Shown here: positions 1-7,085 of the stretch, piece by piece | Layout of the letters: every line of letters begins with the position of its first letter | Position numbering within the stretch: position 1 is the first letter of the stretch | From: Bacillota bacterium | GTDB taxonomy: Bacteria > Bacillota > Clostridia > Peptostreptococcales > Anaerovoracaceae | Reading direction: 5' to 3' | Assembly (NCBI GenBank): GCA_029266295.1 | Contig: JAQSXD010000103.1 | Location: forward strand, 1 to 9,801 | DNA: 9,801 nucleotides | Notes under the pieces: generated by a model | What the model was told of the DNA's origin: nothing | The model's database searches: none | Seen by the model: only the letters and a program-made list of their open reading frames with translations | Position numbers and translations under genes: made by a program

Positions 1-285
1 TTTCCAGCTCTTTGGCAGATATTTATTCAACAATCTTGTTCCCTCTTCGCTGATGCTGTAAGAGATGCACAATTCGCCGTCTTGATCAAGCTCGGCTTTT
101 GCGTCTTCAATCAGTCCGTTTTCCTTCATAGAGACAAGAATGTTGCTGACATTGGGTTTGCGGAACTGTTTCTCCGTGCCGTATTCGGTTCGCAGCTCGT
201 GCATCAGCAGATCAACGGTAGCTTCCTTCACTGTCGATAGAAAATGCAGCATCCGGAAGGTCAGCGGTAAAATGCTCTGTTTCAT
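1..285 (-). CDS. Winged-helix DNA-binding protein, partial (3' end beyond window)
   Basis: An open frame of 95 codons starts at ATG 285-283 and leaves the window without a stop. The start is supported by AAAGGAG seven bases upstream. Its ATG shares one base with the stop of the upstream transporter gene (TAATG), so the two are probably translationally coupled. The visible protein reads like a small winged-helix domain: helices around MLHFLSTV and LLMHELRTEYG, a recognition-helix-like KPNVSNILVSMKENGLIE near residues 43-60, then a beta wing (GELCISYSISEEG) and the helix TRLLNKYL. This is the layout of MarR/PadR-type regulators. The family cannot be fixed without the C-terminus. By context it may regulate the transporter it is coupled to. 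No catalytic or ligand motif is visible. Confidence 0.7.
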   Translation of the reverse strand, partial: MKQSILPLTFRMLHFLSTVKEATVDLLMHELRTEYGTEKQFRKPNVSNILVSMKENGLIEDAKAELDQDGELCISYSISEEGTRLLNKYLPKSWK

Positions 286-1313
286 TAGGCTTCTCCTTTT
301 TTCATAAAGACTTCAAGTGGATTTACAACAACCAGCATAGCGCCCAAGGTAACGGCAACCGCTCCAATAACCAAATTGGTCGAAAGGGAAACGCCGGTAA
401 CAAAAAAGGCGAAGACCAGCCCCCAAAGAGAGTATGTAATGTTCAGCGCCATACCGGAGGCCACGCCGATCATGGCATTTGCCTTATACCAGGTCAAAAA
501 CGAAATTGCTCCCGCAAGGCCTGCCGCAGCCACTACGAGAAGAGTGGCCGGAGTCTTTAAAAGTTCACCGTACATCCCGATACCGGAAATCAGAGGTACG
601 ACGATGAGGGTGCTTGCCAGTCCGGAAGTGATTTCCCGGATGGTAATTGCTACATCTGGGTTGACCATGGACATTCCAAAAGTGGCGAGAGCACCTTCCG
701 CCCCCCATCCCAGTGCTGACCCAAAGGCAAACAATAAACCTAAATAAAAGTGCGGAAAATTGCCCTCCGGCGGCGTGAAACTGATCAAAGCCGTTCCGAT
801 AATACAAATAAGCATGCCGATTCCTACTCTGGTTGACATCTTCTGCTTCATAAAGATCCTTGCCAGAATCGCCCCCACCACGGGGCAAAGTGCCGAGATT
901 GGCATGGTGTACGCGCTGCCGCAGAACTGGATGCCAAGCAGGTAGCAGCCCATTGCCACCGGCCCACCCAAAATTGCGGCTACACATACCATTTTTCCGG
1001 GCGTAGTATTAAGGCTCCGAACCAATTCCTTAAAATTTCCCTTCCAAATGTTGTAGATGAGCAGCCACAGTGCGGTCATGCTGTCGTTCATTGCAGCCGC
1101 AACAAGGGGTGCTACAAAGATCGCTCCCGATCCCAGTGTAAATGGCTCTCTTGCCAGAGCGATCCCCAGGATAATGCTGTTCACCGCAAAAGTCATACCC
1201 GAGATCAAGCCGAACGCTGATCCCATCTTTGCAAAGCGAGACTGCACCTTATCCTGCTTCATTCTGATTGTGACTGCATCATTCCTGTAGACCTGTCCAA
1301 TCATTTCTGTCAT
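285..1313 (-). CDS. DMT-superfamily (EamA-like) membrane transporter
   Basis: The 342-residue protein has about ten hydrophobic segments (roughly residues 33-53, 62-85, 106-126, 130-152, 161-180, 188-208, 222-246, 257-277, 285-305 and 312-332). They follow a hydrophilic N-terminal tail of about 30 residues. This is the two-times-five-helix plan of drug/metabolite transporters in the cytoplasmic membrane. The repeat halves show the typical small-residue-rich segments (ISALCPVVGAILARIF near 139-154; IGVASGMALNITYSLWGLVFAFF near 282-304). The start is backed by AGGAGG eight bases upstream; a second in-frame Met at residue 18 has no comparable site. A promoter lies about 55-85 bp upstream, and the gene overlaps a winged-helix regulator gene by one base. 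The substrate cannot be read from sequence; amino acids or other small metabolites are usual for the family. Confidence 0.85.
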   Translation of the reverse strand: MTEMIGQVYRNDAVTIRMKQDKVQSRFAKMGSAFGLISGMTFAVNSIILGIALAREPFTLGSGAIFVAPLVAAAMNDSMTALWLLIYNIWKGNFKELVRSLNTTPGKMVCVAAILGGPVAMGCYLLGIQFCGSAYTMPISALCPVVGAILARIFMKQKMSTRVGIGMLICIIGTALISFTPPEGNFPHFYLGLLFAFGSALGWGAEGALATFGMSMVNPDVAITIREITSGLASTLIVVPLISGIGMYGELLKTPATLLVVAAAGLAGAISFLTWYKANAMIGVASGMALNITYSLWGLVFAFFVTGVSLSTNLVIGAVAVTLGAMLVVVNPLEVFMKKGEA

Positions 1314-1354
1314 TCTTCATTCCTCCTATAAACAAAACCGCCCAAAAGCCCTGC

Positions 1355-1380
1355 TTGGAATCCCATCCATAATATTCCAA
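1355..1380. promoter_or_regulatory. Inverted repeat over the -10 of the DMT/regulator operon
   Basis: TTGGAAT (1355-1361) and ATTCCAA (1374-1380) form a perfect 7-bp inverted repeat with a 12-bp spacer. It is centred on the -10 hexamer and start site of the promoter at 1369-1397. Position and symmetry are those of a repressor operator. The winged-helix protein encoded second in this operon is the obvious candidate ligand, but that is inference. Confidence 0.4.
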
Positions 1381-1397
1381 GAACGTTGATTTTACAA
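1369..1397 (-). promoter_or_regulatory. Sigma-70-type promoter of the DMT/winged-helix operon
   Basis: On the minus strand, TTGTAA (1397-1392) and TATTAT (1374-1369) are separated by exactly 17 bp. Initiation would be near 1362, giving a leader of about 50 nt that ends in the AGGAGG site of the transporter gene. Five of six -10 bases and four of six -35 bases fit the consensus. Confidence 0.6.
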
Positions 1398-1515
1398 CGG
1401 TCCGCCTTCAGAACAATATCTCATATACTACTCTTATACTAGGAATATTTATGGCAGAATCGATACACTTTTCCTGCAAAATATCCTTTTTCTATCGAAA
1501 GAGATTGCAGAATCG

Positions 1516-2409
1516 TTACTTTTTTGCAGAATGGCTTTTTTTCTTTGGAAATCCGCTTTGATACAAGGCGATTGCGCCCACGATGAGAAGGATGCCAAGC
1601 CACAGGGGCGGCGTAGAGGGTTCCTTTAAGATCAAAATCCCTAAGACTGCTGCAAATAAAGCCTCCGAGGAAAATATAAGCCCGGCAGCAGAGGAGGAAA
1701 CAAATTGAATGCAGTAGTTCATCAGCAGCTGCGCGCCGATGGTTGCAAAGAGAATCAGATAAATAAACTCAATGAAAATAACACTTGAAAACATGCGAGG
1801 AACGGGTTCGAGAATCAGTGCAAAGACCGTTGAGATTCCTGTAATTACATAAAACTGCAGCAAGGACATCACTTGCGAATCAGTCTGGGAAGAAAACCGC
1901 TCGATGGAAATAATCGCACCGGTATAAAACAGGGCACCCAGAAAAGTTAATGCCTCACCGACGGAAAAATCCCACGCCTGCGCAGAAGCATCATAAGAGA
2001 TGAATCCAATCCCGATGACAGCAATGCCAGCATACAGAAAAATCCGATACCCAGGGTTCTTATGAAATATCAGCCATTCCGCCAGAGGAATGATCAGAAT
2101 ATACGAGGAACAAAGCAGTGCATTTACGCCTGCGTCAATATAACCAAGCCCCATGGTTTGAAACGCAAAACCAAGGCCCATAAAGCTGCCTGAAATAACG
2201 CCGCAGCGCAGATCGCTGCGTGTTATGCTTTTCAGCTTTTTTCTCATAAATAACGTGAAGAGAATGCTCGCTGCAAAGAAACGAATGGCGTTGGAATAAT
2301 TGGCATCCATTGCAGAAAGCACATCCTTCTCCACAACAAATTCTGCCCCCCAGAAAAAGGAGGCAGTCAATAAACCCATGATTCCGATGGTCTTTGAATG
2401 TTGTGTCAT
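1516..2409 (-). CDS. DMT-superfamily transporter with two EamA domains
   Basis: The 297-residue protein has the usual length and plan of EamA permeases: ten membrane helices in two repeats (about 1-140 and 150-285). The first helix carries the family-like ASFFWGAEFV (16-25). The first repeat has IDAGVNALLCSSYILIIPLAEW (91-112), and the second repeat ends with SSAAGLIFSSEALFAAVLGILILKE (239-263), the signature region before the last helix. The lysine-rich C-terminus (PKKKSHSAKK) fits a cytoplasmic tail. The start ATG at 2409 follows AAGGTGAGGG, a close but usable ribosome site. It is not closely related in sequence to the other transporter at 285-1313, so this is not a recent duplication. The long leader upstream is described separately. 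The substrate is unknown. Confidence 0.87.
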   Translation of the reverse strand: MTQHSKTIGIMGLLTASFFWGAEFVVEKDVLSAMDANYSNAIRFFAASILFTLFMRKKLKSITRSDLRCGVISGSFMGLGFAFQTMGLGYIDAGVNALLCSSYILIIPLAEWLIFHKNPGYRIFLYAGIAVIGIGFISYDASAQAWDFSVGEALTFLGALFYTGAIISIERFSSQTDSQVMSLLQFYVITGISTVFALILEPVPRMFSSVIFIEFIYLILFATIGAQLLMNYCIQFVSSSAAGLIFSSEALFAAVLGILILKEPSTPPLWLGILLIVGAIALYQSGFPKKKSHSAKK

Positions 2410-2451
2410 CCCTCACCTTCAGTTCCTTGAATGCTACATCAGGTCGACCCT

Positions 2452-2494
2452 GTTACCTCATGTTGTATCGGTTTGGTCTAGTTGCCTCAGGTTG
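2452..2494. repeat. Imperfect direct repeat, period 29 bp, in the DMT leader
   Basis: GTTACCTCATGTTG (2452-2465) and GTTGCCTCAGGTTG (2481-2494) match at 12 of 14 positions and start 29 bp apart, just under three helical turns. They lie 43-85 bp upstream of the transporter start. Such paired sites can be regulator half-sites, but no motif known to me is recognised. Confidence 0.4.
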
Positions 2495-2513
2495 GGCGTG
2501 ATGCGTTAAGTTA

Positions 2514-2612
2514 CGAATCACAGCCGCATGGGGAATGCTTGGTTGTGGTTGAATCTGGCTCCGCCGACGTTACCGCAACCAACAGCACTTCAGTTTCATT
2601 GGCTGTGAATCG
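2514..2612 (-). other. Long-range inverted-repeat structure, possible structured RNA leader
   Basis: The outer arms CGAATCACAGCC (2514-2525) and GGCTGTGAATCG (2601-2612) pair at 11 of 12 positions. Inside them, 2533-2548 and 2573-2591 form a second imperfect helix (GAATGCTTGGTTGTGG against CCGCAACCAACAGCACTTC). The central loop contains a small GGC-TCC-GCC hairpin. Read on the minus strand, this lies between the aldehyde dehydrogenase stop and the transporter gene. There is no T-tract after it, so it is not an ordinary terminator. It could be a structured 5' leader of the transporter, an mRNA 3' end structure, or a small palindromic repeat element. Confidence 0.45.
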
Positions 2613-2619
2613 CAACTCT

Positions 2620-2628
2620 ATTTTAACA
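2620..2628 (-). promoter_or_regulatory. Possible extended -10 promoter upstream of DMT leader
   Basis: The minus strand reads TGTTAAAAT (2628-2620), an extended -10 form (TGn plus TAAAAT). No good -35 is present. Initiation would fall near 2613, at the first base of the outer helix at 2612. If real, it would give the downstream transporter a leader of roughly 200 nt. Confidence 0.3.
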
Positions 2629-2636
2629 CAATTCGT

Positions 2637-4091
2637 TTAGTAGCATTTATCGAAATTTACAGTGATGGTCTTTAAGAAGGTGGTTTCCTCGATGGTGTAC
2701 TTTCCGCCGATTCTGCCGTAGCCGGTTTCTGTCCCCGGCGCTCCTCCGAAGGGCTGATGCGGTTCCCAGAAGCCTGCGGACTCATTGATGCAGACGTTCC
2801 CAGCGTTGAGTCTGCTGTGATAATAGAATGCTTTCTTCATGCTGCTGGTATAAACCGACATCTGCAGTCCGTAGGGCGTGCTGTTTGCCATCTTGATGGC
2901 CTCTTCGTCGGTTTCAAACTCGATAATGGGAATCACGGGACCAAAGGTCTCTTCATCGTGAAGCAGCATTCCCGGTGTAACGTTGTCAACAATGGTAGGC
3001 TCAAAGAAGAGGTTCGTATCAAAGCCCTTTGCTCTTCCGCCTCCGCAGAGAATCTTCGCTCCTTTTGCGATGCCTTCGTTTACATGAAATTCTACCTTAT
3101 CGGCTACCGGTGCGTTATTCAGCGGGCCCATCGTGGTTTTATCATCAAGGGGATCTCCCAAAACGATGTCATCCACCGTTTTCATGAGGTGCTCGATGAA
3201 CTCTTTCTTGACACTCTTATGTACCAAAACTCTCTGGGTTGAGCAGCATACCTGGCCTGCATTCATCCAAGCACCATAAGCTGCACCTTCAGCAGCTGCC
3301 TTGATGTCTGCATCTGCACAGACGATTTCCGGACCGGAACCACCCATCTCCAGAAGCATTCTTTTCAGCCCAGCGATCTGAGCGATCCTTTTTCCCGTTA
3401 CGTTTTCTCCGGTAAATGCGATGGCATTGACCAGAGGGTGGGAACACATCATTTCACCAATGGTTGGTCCAGGCCCCGTAACAAGATTGAATACGCCCTT
3501 CGGGCAGCCTGCACGTTCAATCGCTTCTGCAAAGAAGACAGCGGAGATAGGGGTATAGCTTGCAGGTTTCATGATCATCGTATTTCCTGCCACCAAAATG
3601 GGAGCAATGTGCTCTGCCGGCATTACCATGGGGAAGTTCCATGGTGAGATTGCAGAATAAACGCCGTTGGGTTCTCTTATGGTCATAATCTTTCTGTTCG
3701 GATCCTTGGAGTAAAGGATTTCGCCATTCATACGCTTGATGTCTTCATTGGCATTTCTCAGATTTTCAGCGGACTCTGTCACTTCTCCTCTGGATTCTGT
3801 GGCAATGGGCTTTCCCTGCTCCATAGACATATATTTTGCAATCTTTTCCGTTTCCTTCTCCAGTTCATCGGCGATGCGACACATGAGCTCTCCCCGCTCA
3901 ACGATTCCCCAGTGTTTGAATGCTTCCTTTTCGCGATCGGCGGCTTTAATGGCCCGTTCCAAATCCTCAGGCGCTGCCTTGGGAACAGTTCCGATCAATT
4001 CGCCCGTAGCGGGATTGGTAACTTCAATCACCTCTCCGCTGCTGCTGTCACACCATTCACCGTCAATATACATCTGAAACTTTTCTGCCAT
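2637..4091 (-). CDS. NAD(P)-dependent aldehyde dehydrogenase family protein
   Basis: The 484 residues match the normal length of this soluble cytoplasmic superfamily, which oxidises aldehydes to carboxylic acids with NAD(P). The expected residues are in order: oxyanion Asn152 in PWNFP, Lys175 in MKPA, the cofactor-loop FTGENVTGK (226-234), general base Glu248 in LEMGG, nucleophile Cys282 in GQVCCS, and cofactor-ribose Glu381 with Phe383 in EETFGPV. Departures from the common pattern are Glu229 where FTGS is typical, GGSGPEIV where GG(K/N)xPxIV is usual, and FGGAPGTETGYGR near the C-terminus. AAGGAGA six to seven bases upstream supports the ATG. It is the last gene of the sigma-54-controlled cluster, where it would take the aldehyde made by the dehydrogenase encoded first. 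Semialdehyde dehydrogenase is the likeliest class; the exact substrate is not determined. Confidence 0.92.
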   Translation of the reverse strand: MAEKFQMYIDGEWCDSSSGEVIEVTNPATGELIGTVPKAAPEDLERAIKAADREKEAFKHWGIVERGELMCRIADELEKETEKIAKYMSMEQGKPIATESRGEVTESAENLRNANEDIKRMNGEILYSKDPNRKIMTIREPNGVYSAISPWNFPMVMPAEHIAPILVAGNTMIMKPASYTPISAVFFAEAIERAGCPKGVFNLVTGPGPTIGEMMCSHPLVNAIAFTGENVTGKRIAQIAGLKRMLLEMGGSGPEIVCADADIKAAAEGAAYGAWMNAGQVCCSTQRVLVHKSVKKEFIEHLMKTVDDIVLGDPLDDKTTMGPLNNAPVADKVEFHVNEGIAKGAKILCGGGRAKGFDTNLFFEPTIVDNVTPGMLLHDEETFGPVIPIIEFETDEEAIKMANSTPYGLQMSVYTSSMKKAFYYHSRLNAGNVCINESAGFWEPHQPFGGAPGTETGYGRIGGKYTIEETTFLKTITVNFDKCY

Positions 4092-4177
4092 TTTCTTTCT
4101 CCTTTCATGCGTTACGTGATTTTGCTCTTTCCGTTGCCTTCAGAATGGCCGGTATTTGTATTCTGCTGATTTCAAAG

Positions 4178-4215
4178 TTTACTTCAATTTACTTGATTTT
4201 ACTTTCTATTTACAT
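4178..4215. repeat. Helically phased AAGTAAA repeats between transporter and ALDH genes
   Basis: On the minus strand AAGTAAA occurs at 4204-4198, 4194-4188 and 4184-4178, exactly 10 bp apart. A related ATGTAAA lies at 4215-4209, overlapping the transporter stop codon. The period is one DNA helical turn, so the copies face the same side. They may be a protein-binding array, a bent A/T tract, or chance in A/T-rich spacer. No further gene is visible in the 118-nt gap (4092-4209). Confidence 0.45.
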
Positions 4216-5607
4216 TAGGTGTTGAAATCCTTCTACCGAGTATGCTTCACCCAGTGCTTTCTTTTCCTTTGCTTCAACGATGGTTCTGTACAAGGATTCT
4301 CTGATTGGGTAAAGGAACTTCAGGATCACAACGCACAGGATCAAAAGGACCCCAGGCATAATGGTCAGCAGGCTGTCGATTTTGCCGAGTACCTCAGCGT
4401 TCATATCTGATGCACCGTCGTAACCAATGATGGTCAGTGCCAGCCCCAAGGTTGCAGCAGAGATTGCAGCGCCCAGTTTATATCCCAAAGTAGCAAAGCT
4501 GATGACAGAGCCTTCTACCTGTTCCTCTGTCTTCAGGCAGGCGACATCGATGATTTGATAGAGGAGGCCGTAGGTAAATGCTGTTGCAAGCGCAAAGGTT
4601 CCGCCTGTGACCAAACCGTGGAAAATCATAACGCCTGCACTATTGACGCCGATCAGACCGCAGATCAGGAAGAGAACGGCTCCGATCCCCATGGTAATCT
4701 GAAGGGACATGTAGGAACCCCATTTTCTGTTCATGGGCGTAACCAGAGGAATAAACAATGCACCAGAGAAGGTGTAGCAGGCAACCACCACAGACTGCAT
4801 TCCTGCATTTAACCCCAGCTTCCCGTCAGCCACATAGAGAATGGATGCAAACATCAGGCAAAGGTCTATAGTGCAAAGAATATAGACCACAACCACAGGC
4901 ATATAACCCTTCAGCCTGATGATCTTGAGATAGGTCTTGAAAATATTTTCTGATGGTCTGACGACTTTATCGAGAGGTGTTTCCATCCCCTTTGTTACGA
5001 AATAGGTGACTAGGAAACCGCAGCCGCCGATGACGCCGAGGATTCCCATGACGGCAGACCATGCGGTCATTTCACTGACCCCCATGGCAATTACTGCTGA
5101 TAATGCAATGGGAACGATGGATACTGCCAGGTTTCCTGCGTTGCCGATAAAGCCCATTGCGGCTCTCAGTCTCATTCTGTCATCATCATCCTGGGCGATT
5201 TCCGGAAGCAGTCCGTAGAAAGGGACCTGCTCCATGGTGAAGCAGAGCCAGAACGCAAGGCATACCACACAGAAATATACGTATAGGCTCATGCCTTCCA
5301 GTCCCGGATTGATAAAGCAGAGGGCAAATGTGATAATAAAGGGTATGTATGACTTGAGCATCATTGGCCTTCTGCGCCCTTTTGGGTTTTTGCTGATATC
5401 ATTGATATAGCCCACAACCGGGTCTGTAAAAGCATCCCAGATCATTGCGATGGACATGATGGTTCCTGCGACTGCTGCAGGTATAAGTACATAATCAGTT
5501 AGATAATACAGAAAATACGTATAAAACAGATAATAGACGAAATATTCGCCGAGGGTTCCAACTGAGAACCCCCAGACTTTTCCGGCGGATAGTTTCTCCT
5601 TTGACAT
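4210..5607 (-). CDS. GPH-type cation symporter (MFS_2 family)
   Basis: The 465-residue protein has twelve predicted membrane helices. It carries the hallmark of glycoside-pentoside-hexuronide:cation symporters after the second helix: WDAFTDPVVGYINDISKN (57-74, acidic residues Asp58, Asp62 and Asp70) followed by the basic loop GRRRPMML (77-84). The cytoplasmic motif MEQVPFYGLLPEIAQDDDDR (125-144) is the family's PxxxLxPELTxDxxER-like segment. Both are typical of MelB-related sodium or proton symporters in the inner membrane. The start is supported by AAAGGAG nine bases before ATG. GPH proteins usually carry sugars, but distant members move other organic solutes. Placement between an amino-acid-dehydrogenase-like gene and an aldehyde dehydrogenase gene suggests it imports the substrate of those enzymes. 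The 145-nt gap upstream (5608-5752) shows no terminator or promoter, so cotranscription is plausible. Confidence 0.88.
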   Translation of the reverse strand: MSKEKLSAGKVWGFSVGTLGEYFVYYLFYTYFLYYLTDYVLIPAAVAGTIMSIAMIWDAFTDPVVGYINDISKNPKGRRRPMMLKSYIPFIITFALCFINPGLEGMSLYVYFCVVCLAFWLCFTMEQVPFYGLLPEIAQDDDDRMRLRAAMGFIGNAGNLAVSIVPIALSAVIAMGVSEMTAWSAVMGILGVIGGCGFLVTYFVTKGMETPLDKVVRPSENIFKTYLKIIRLKGYMPVVVVYILCTIDLCLMFASILYVADGKLGLNAGMQSVVVACYTFSGALFIPLVTPMNRKWGSYMSLQITMGIGAVLFLICGLIGVNSAGVMIFHGLVTGGTFALATAFTYGLLYQIIDVACLKTEEQVEGSVISFATLGYKLGAAISAATLGLALTIIGYDGASDMNAEVLGKIDSLLTIMPGVLLILCVVILKFLYPIRESLYRTIVEAKEKKALGEAYSVEGFQHLM

Positions 5608-5752
5608 ATCGATTTACTCCTTTCAAAAATTGAAATAATAACTGCCGTTTGATACAGAACCTCCCTCCAAAGAAATAATTGCTCCTACACTCTTATTTCC
5701 ATTCCTTCTTCATTTCTGCTTTTCTTTCTTCTGTATATTTAATCAGTGCTCC

Positions 5753-6964
5753 CTAAACTTCTTTTTGAGCATTTATCGGCTCAAAGCTGTCTATGGAAAC
5801 GGGATATTCCTGATTCACATAAACGTACATGTCCCTCTTGGCGAGTTCTTTGAAAAAGATCTCCGGATCTACACCCCGTTCCGCGCCGAAGGCGCCTCGT
5901 TCAGTAACATCTCCTCTTACGATCATCTGGGCAACGATGGACGGCGGGGCTCCAGTATTTAATTCTGTCGAGGAACACTTCAGTCTTTCGTTCTGCCGCG
6001 CGATGGAATCAACCGTATATTTGACCACCTTTCCATCCTTGGTGCCAATCACCTCTGCCCTTAGAATATCGCAGTCCTTCACCTCTGCAGCTGCATCCTT
6101 GGGCATGTTTCGGATGACGGCATCCAGCATATCCGCAGGCTTGAGCTTGATCCCCTCCTTGACTTCAATTTCTGTCTGGGAAGCAAAGCCGATATCCGCC
6201 AGAAAGGCTACCTTGTCATGAAAATCTTGGGGAAGGGCGAGCTTAAAATACACATTTTTCAGCCCTTTATCCCTCCATGCTGCAGGCATGGTGGCAGGCT
6301 CGGAATGAATGGTGTAGTGGGCGTAAGCAGGCCCCAGTGGCAAAGGAAAGTTGATGAGTTCAAGTCCGGATCTGGGTTCCACATCCACATGTTTGCCGCC
6401 TACGTACTCCACAGGCCGAATGGTGAATTCCTCCATAATGGTCTTGATCGAATAAGGTACGCTGAATACCTCCGTGGTCTTGGTCCAATCCCCGCACCCA
6501 TTGAGCACGTTGACGGTTTCCACTGTATCGAGCCGGTCTACGGCGTATCTTGCCAGTACATTGATGGTTCCCGGCGTTCCTCCCATGCTCAGCACAGCAG
6601 TGATCCCCGCTTCACGAAATGCCTGATCCAACTTCATTTGTTCCAGCGTTATGTAGAAAAGTCCTCCGAGATCGGTGTAATGGATTCTCTCCTTGAGACA
6701 GGCATCCATTACATAAAGATTTACTTTATAAGTGCAGCCGTTGATTACGCAGTCATAGCCTCGTATGGTTTCTCTTACCTGTTCGGTATTGTACGCATCG
6801 CAGAAGGCGGCTTTACATTTGGGTCCGTTTTCCTCCGCAACGGCCTTGGCTTTTTCAAAATTGAAATCCGCTACTAAAATTTCATTTACGTCGTCGCTCT
6901 GAGCAAGGTCTCTAACGGTAAGGCTGCTCATCTGACCGGCTCCGCCCAATACTACAATTTTCAT
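5753..6964 (-). CDS. Saccharopine/lysine-6-dehydrogenase-like NAD(P)-dependent oxidoreductase
   Basis: From ATG 6964 the protein has 403 residues. It opens with a Rossmann dinucleotide fold, MKIVVLGGAGQMSS; the final Gly of GxGxxG is Ser13. Acidic Asp33 at the end of the second strand (LVADFN) favours NAD over NADP. TDLGG (97-101) and the segment AGITAVLSMGGTPGTINVLA (119-138) follow, then a C-terminal alpha/beta domain ending in VAQMIVRGDVTERGAFGAE (344-362). Size, TDLGG and the C-terminal segment resemble L-lysine 6-dehydrogenases and short saccharopine-dehydrogenase-family enzymes, as I recall those sequences. These act at an amino-acid C-N bond and produce an aldehyde or imine. A longer frame could begin at GTG 6973, but that codon overlaps the GGAGGAG site, which sits eight bases before ATG 6964. 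It is the first gene after a sigma-54 promoter. The substrate is not proven; carboxynorspermidine-type or other family activities remain possible. Confidence 0.85.
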   Translation of the reverse strand: MKIVVLGGAGQMSSLTVRDLAQSDDVNEILVADFNFEKAKAVAEENGPKCKAAFCDAYNTEQVRETIRGYDCVINGCTYKVNLYVMDACLKERIHYTDLGGLFYITLEQMKLDQAFREAGITAVLSMGGTPGTINVLARYAVDRLDTVETVNVLNGCGDWTKTTEVFSVPYSIKTIMEEFTIRPVEYVGGKHVDVEPRSGLELINFPLPLGPAYAHYTIHSEPATMPAAWRDKGLKNVYFKLALPQDFHDKVAFLADIGFASQTEIEVKEGIKLKPADMLDAVIRNMPKDAAAEVKDCDILRAEVIGTKDGKVVKYTVDSIARQNERLKCSSTELNTGAPPSIVAQMIVRGDVTERGAFGAERGVDPEIFFKELAKRDMYVYVNQEYPVSIDSFEPINAQKEV

Positions 6965-7010
6965 TCTAATCACTCCTCCATTTCAGATGTTGTAATACAC
7001 CTTCTTATGA

Positions 7011-7028
7011 TAGCAACTTCCATGCCAA
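7011..7028 (-). promoter_or_regulatory. Sigma-54 (-24/-12) promoter of the catabolic operon
   Basis: The minus strand reads TTGGCATGGAAGTTGCTA (7028-7011). This fits the sigma-54 consensus YTGGCAC-N5-TTGCW with one mismatch (T for C). The invariant GG and GC are separated by exactly 10 bp. Initiation would be near 7001, about 37 nt before the dehydrogenase ATG. The sigma-54-type activator gene immediately upstream provides the matching activator. Confidence 0.9.
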
Positions 7029-7085
7029 CTCATATTTCGTTGGAATTTCAATATTTATTATCGTGAGGAGTTTCGACTACTCTGC

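Noticed and set aside
565..987. 140-codon open frame on the minus strand in another frame of the DMT gene
   Set aside because: It is out of frame within a convincing ten-helix transporter and its composition is not that of a membrane or soluble protein family.
1454..1519. Direct repeat GCAGAATCGATAC / GCAGAATCGTTAC 53 bp apart
   Set aside because: Twelve of 13 bases match, but the second copy overlaps the stop codon of the transporter gene, spacing is not helical and no regulatory context fits. It is probably chance.
6218..6877. 219-codon open frame on the plus strand
   Set aside because: It lies wholly opposite the dehydrogenase gene, has no family resemblance and mirrors that gene's codon structure. 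It is an antisense shadow.
6965..6973. GTG start at 6973 for the dehydrogenase
   Set aside because: It overlaps the Shine-Dalgarno sequence. ATG 6964 has ideal spacing and places the first beta strand of the Rossmann fold at the N-terminus, as is normal for the family.
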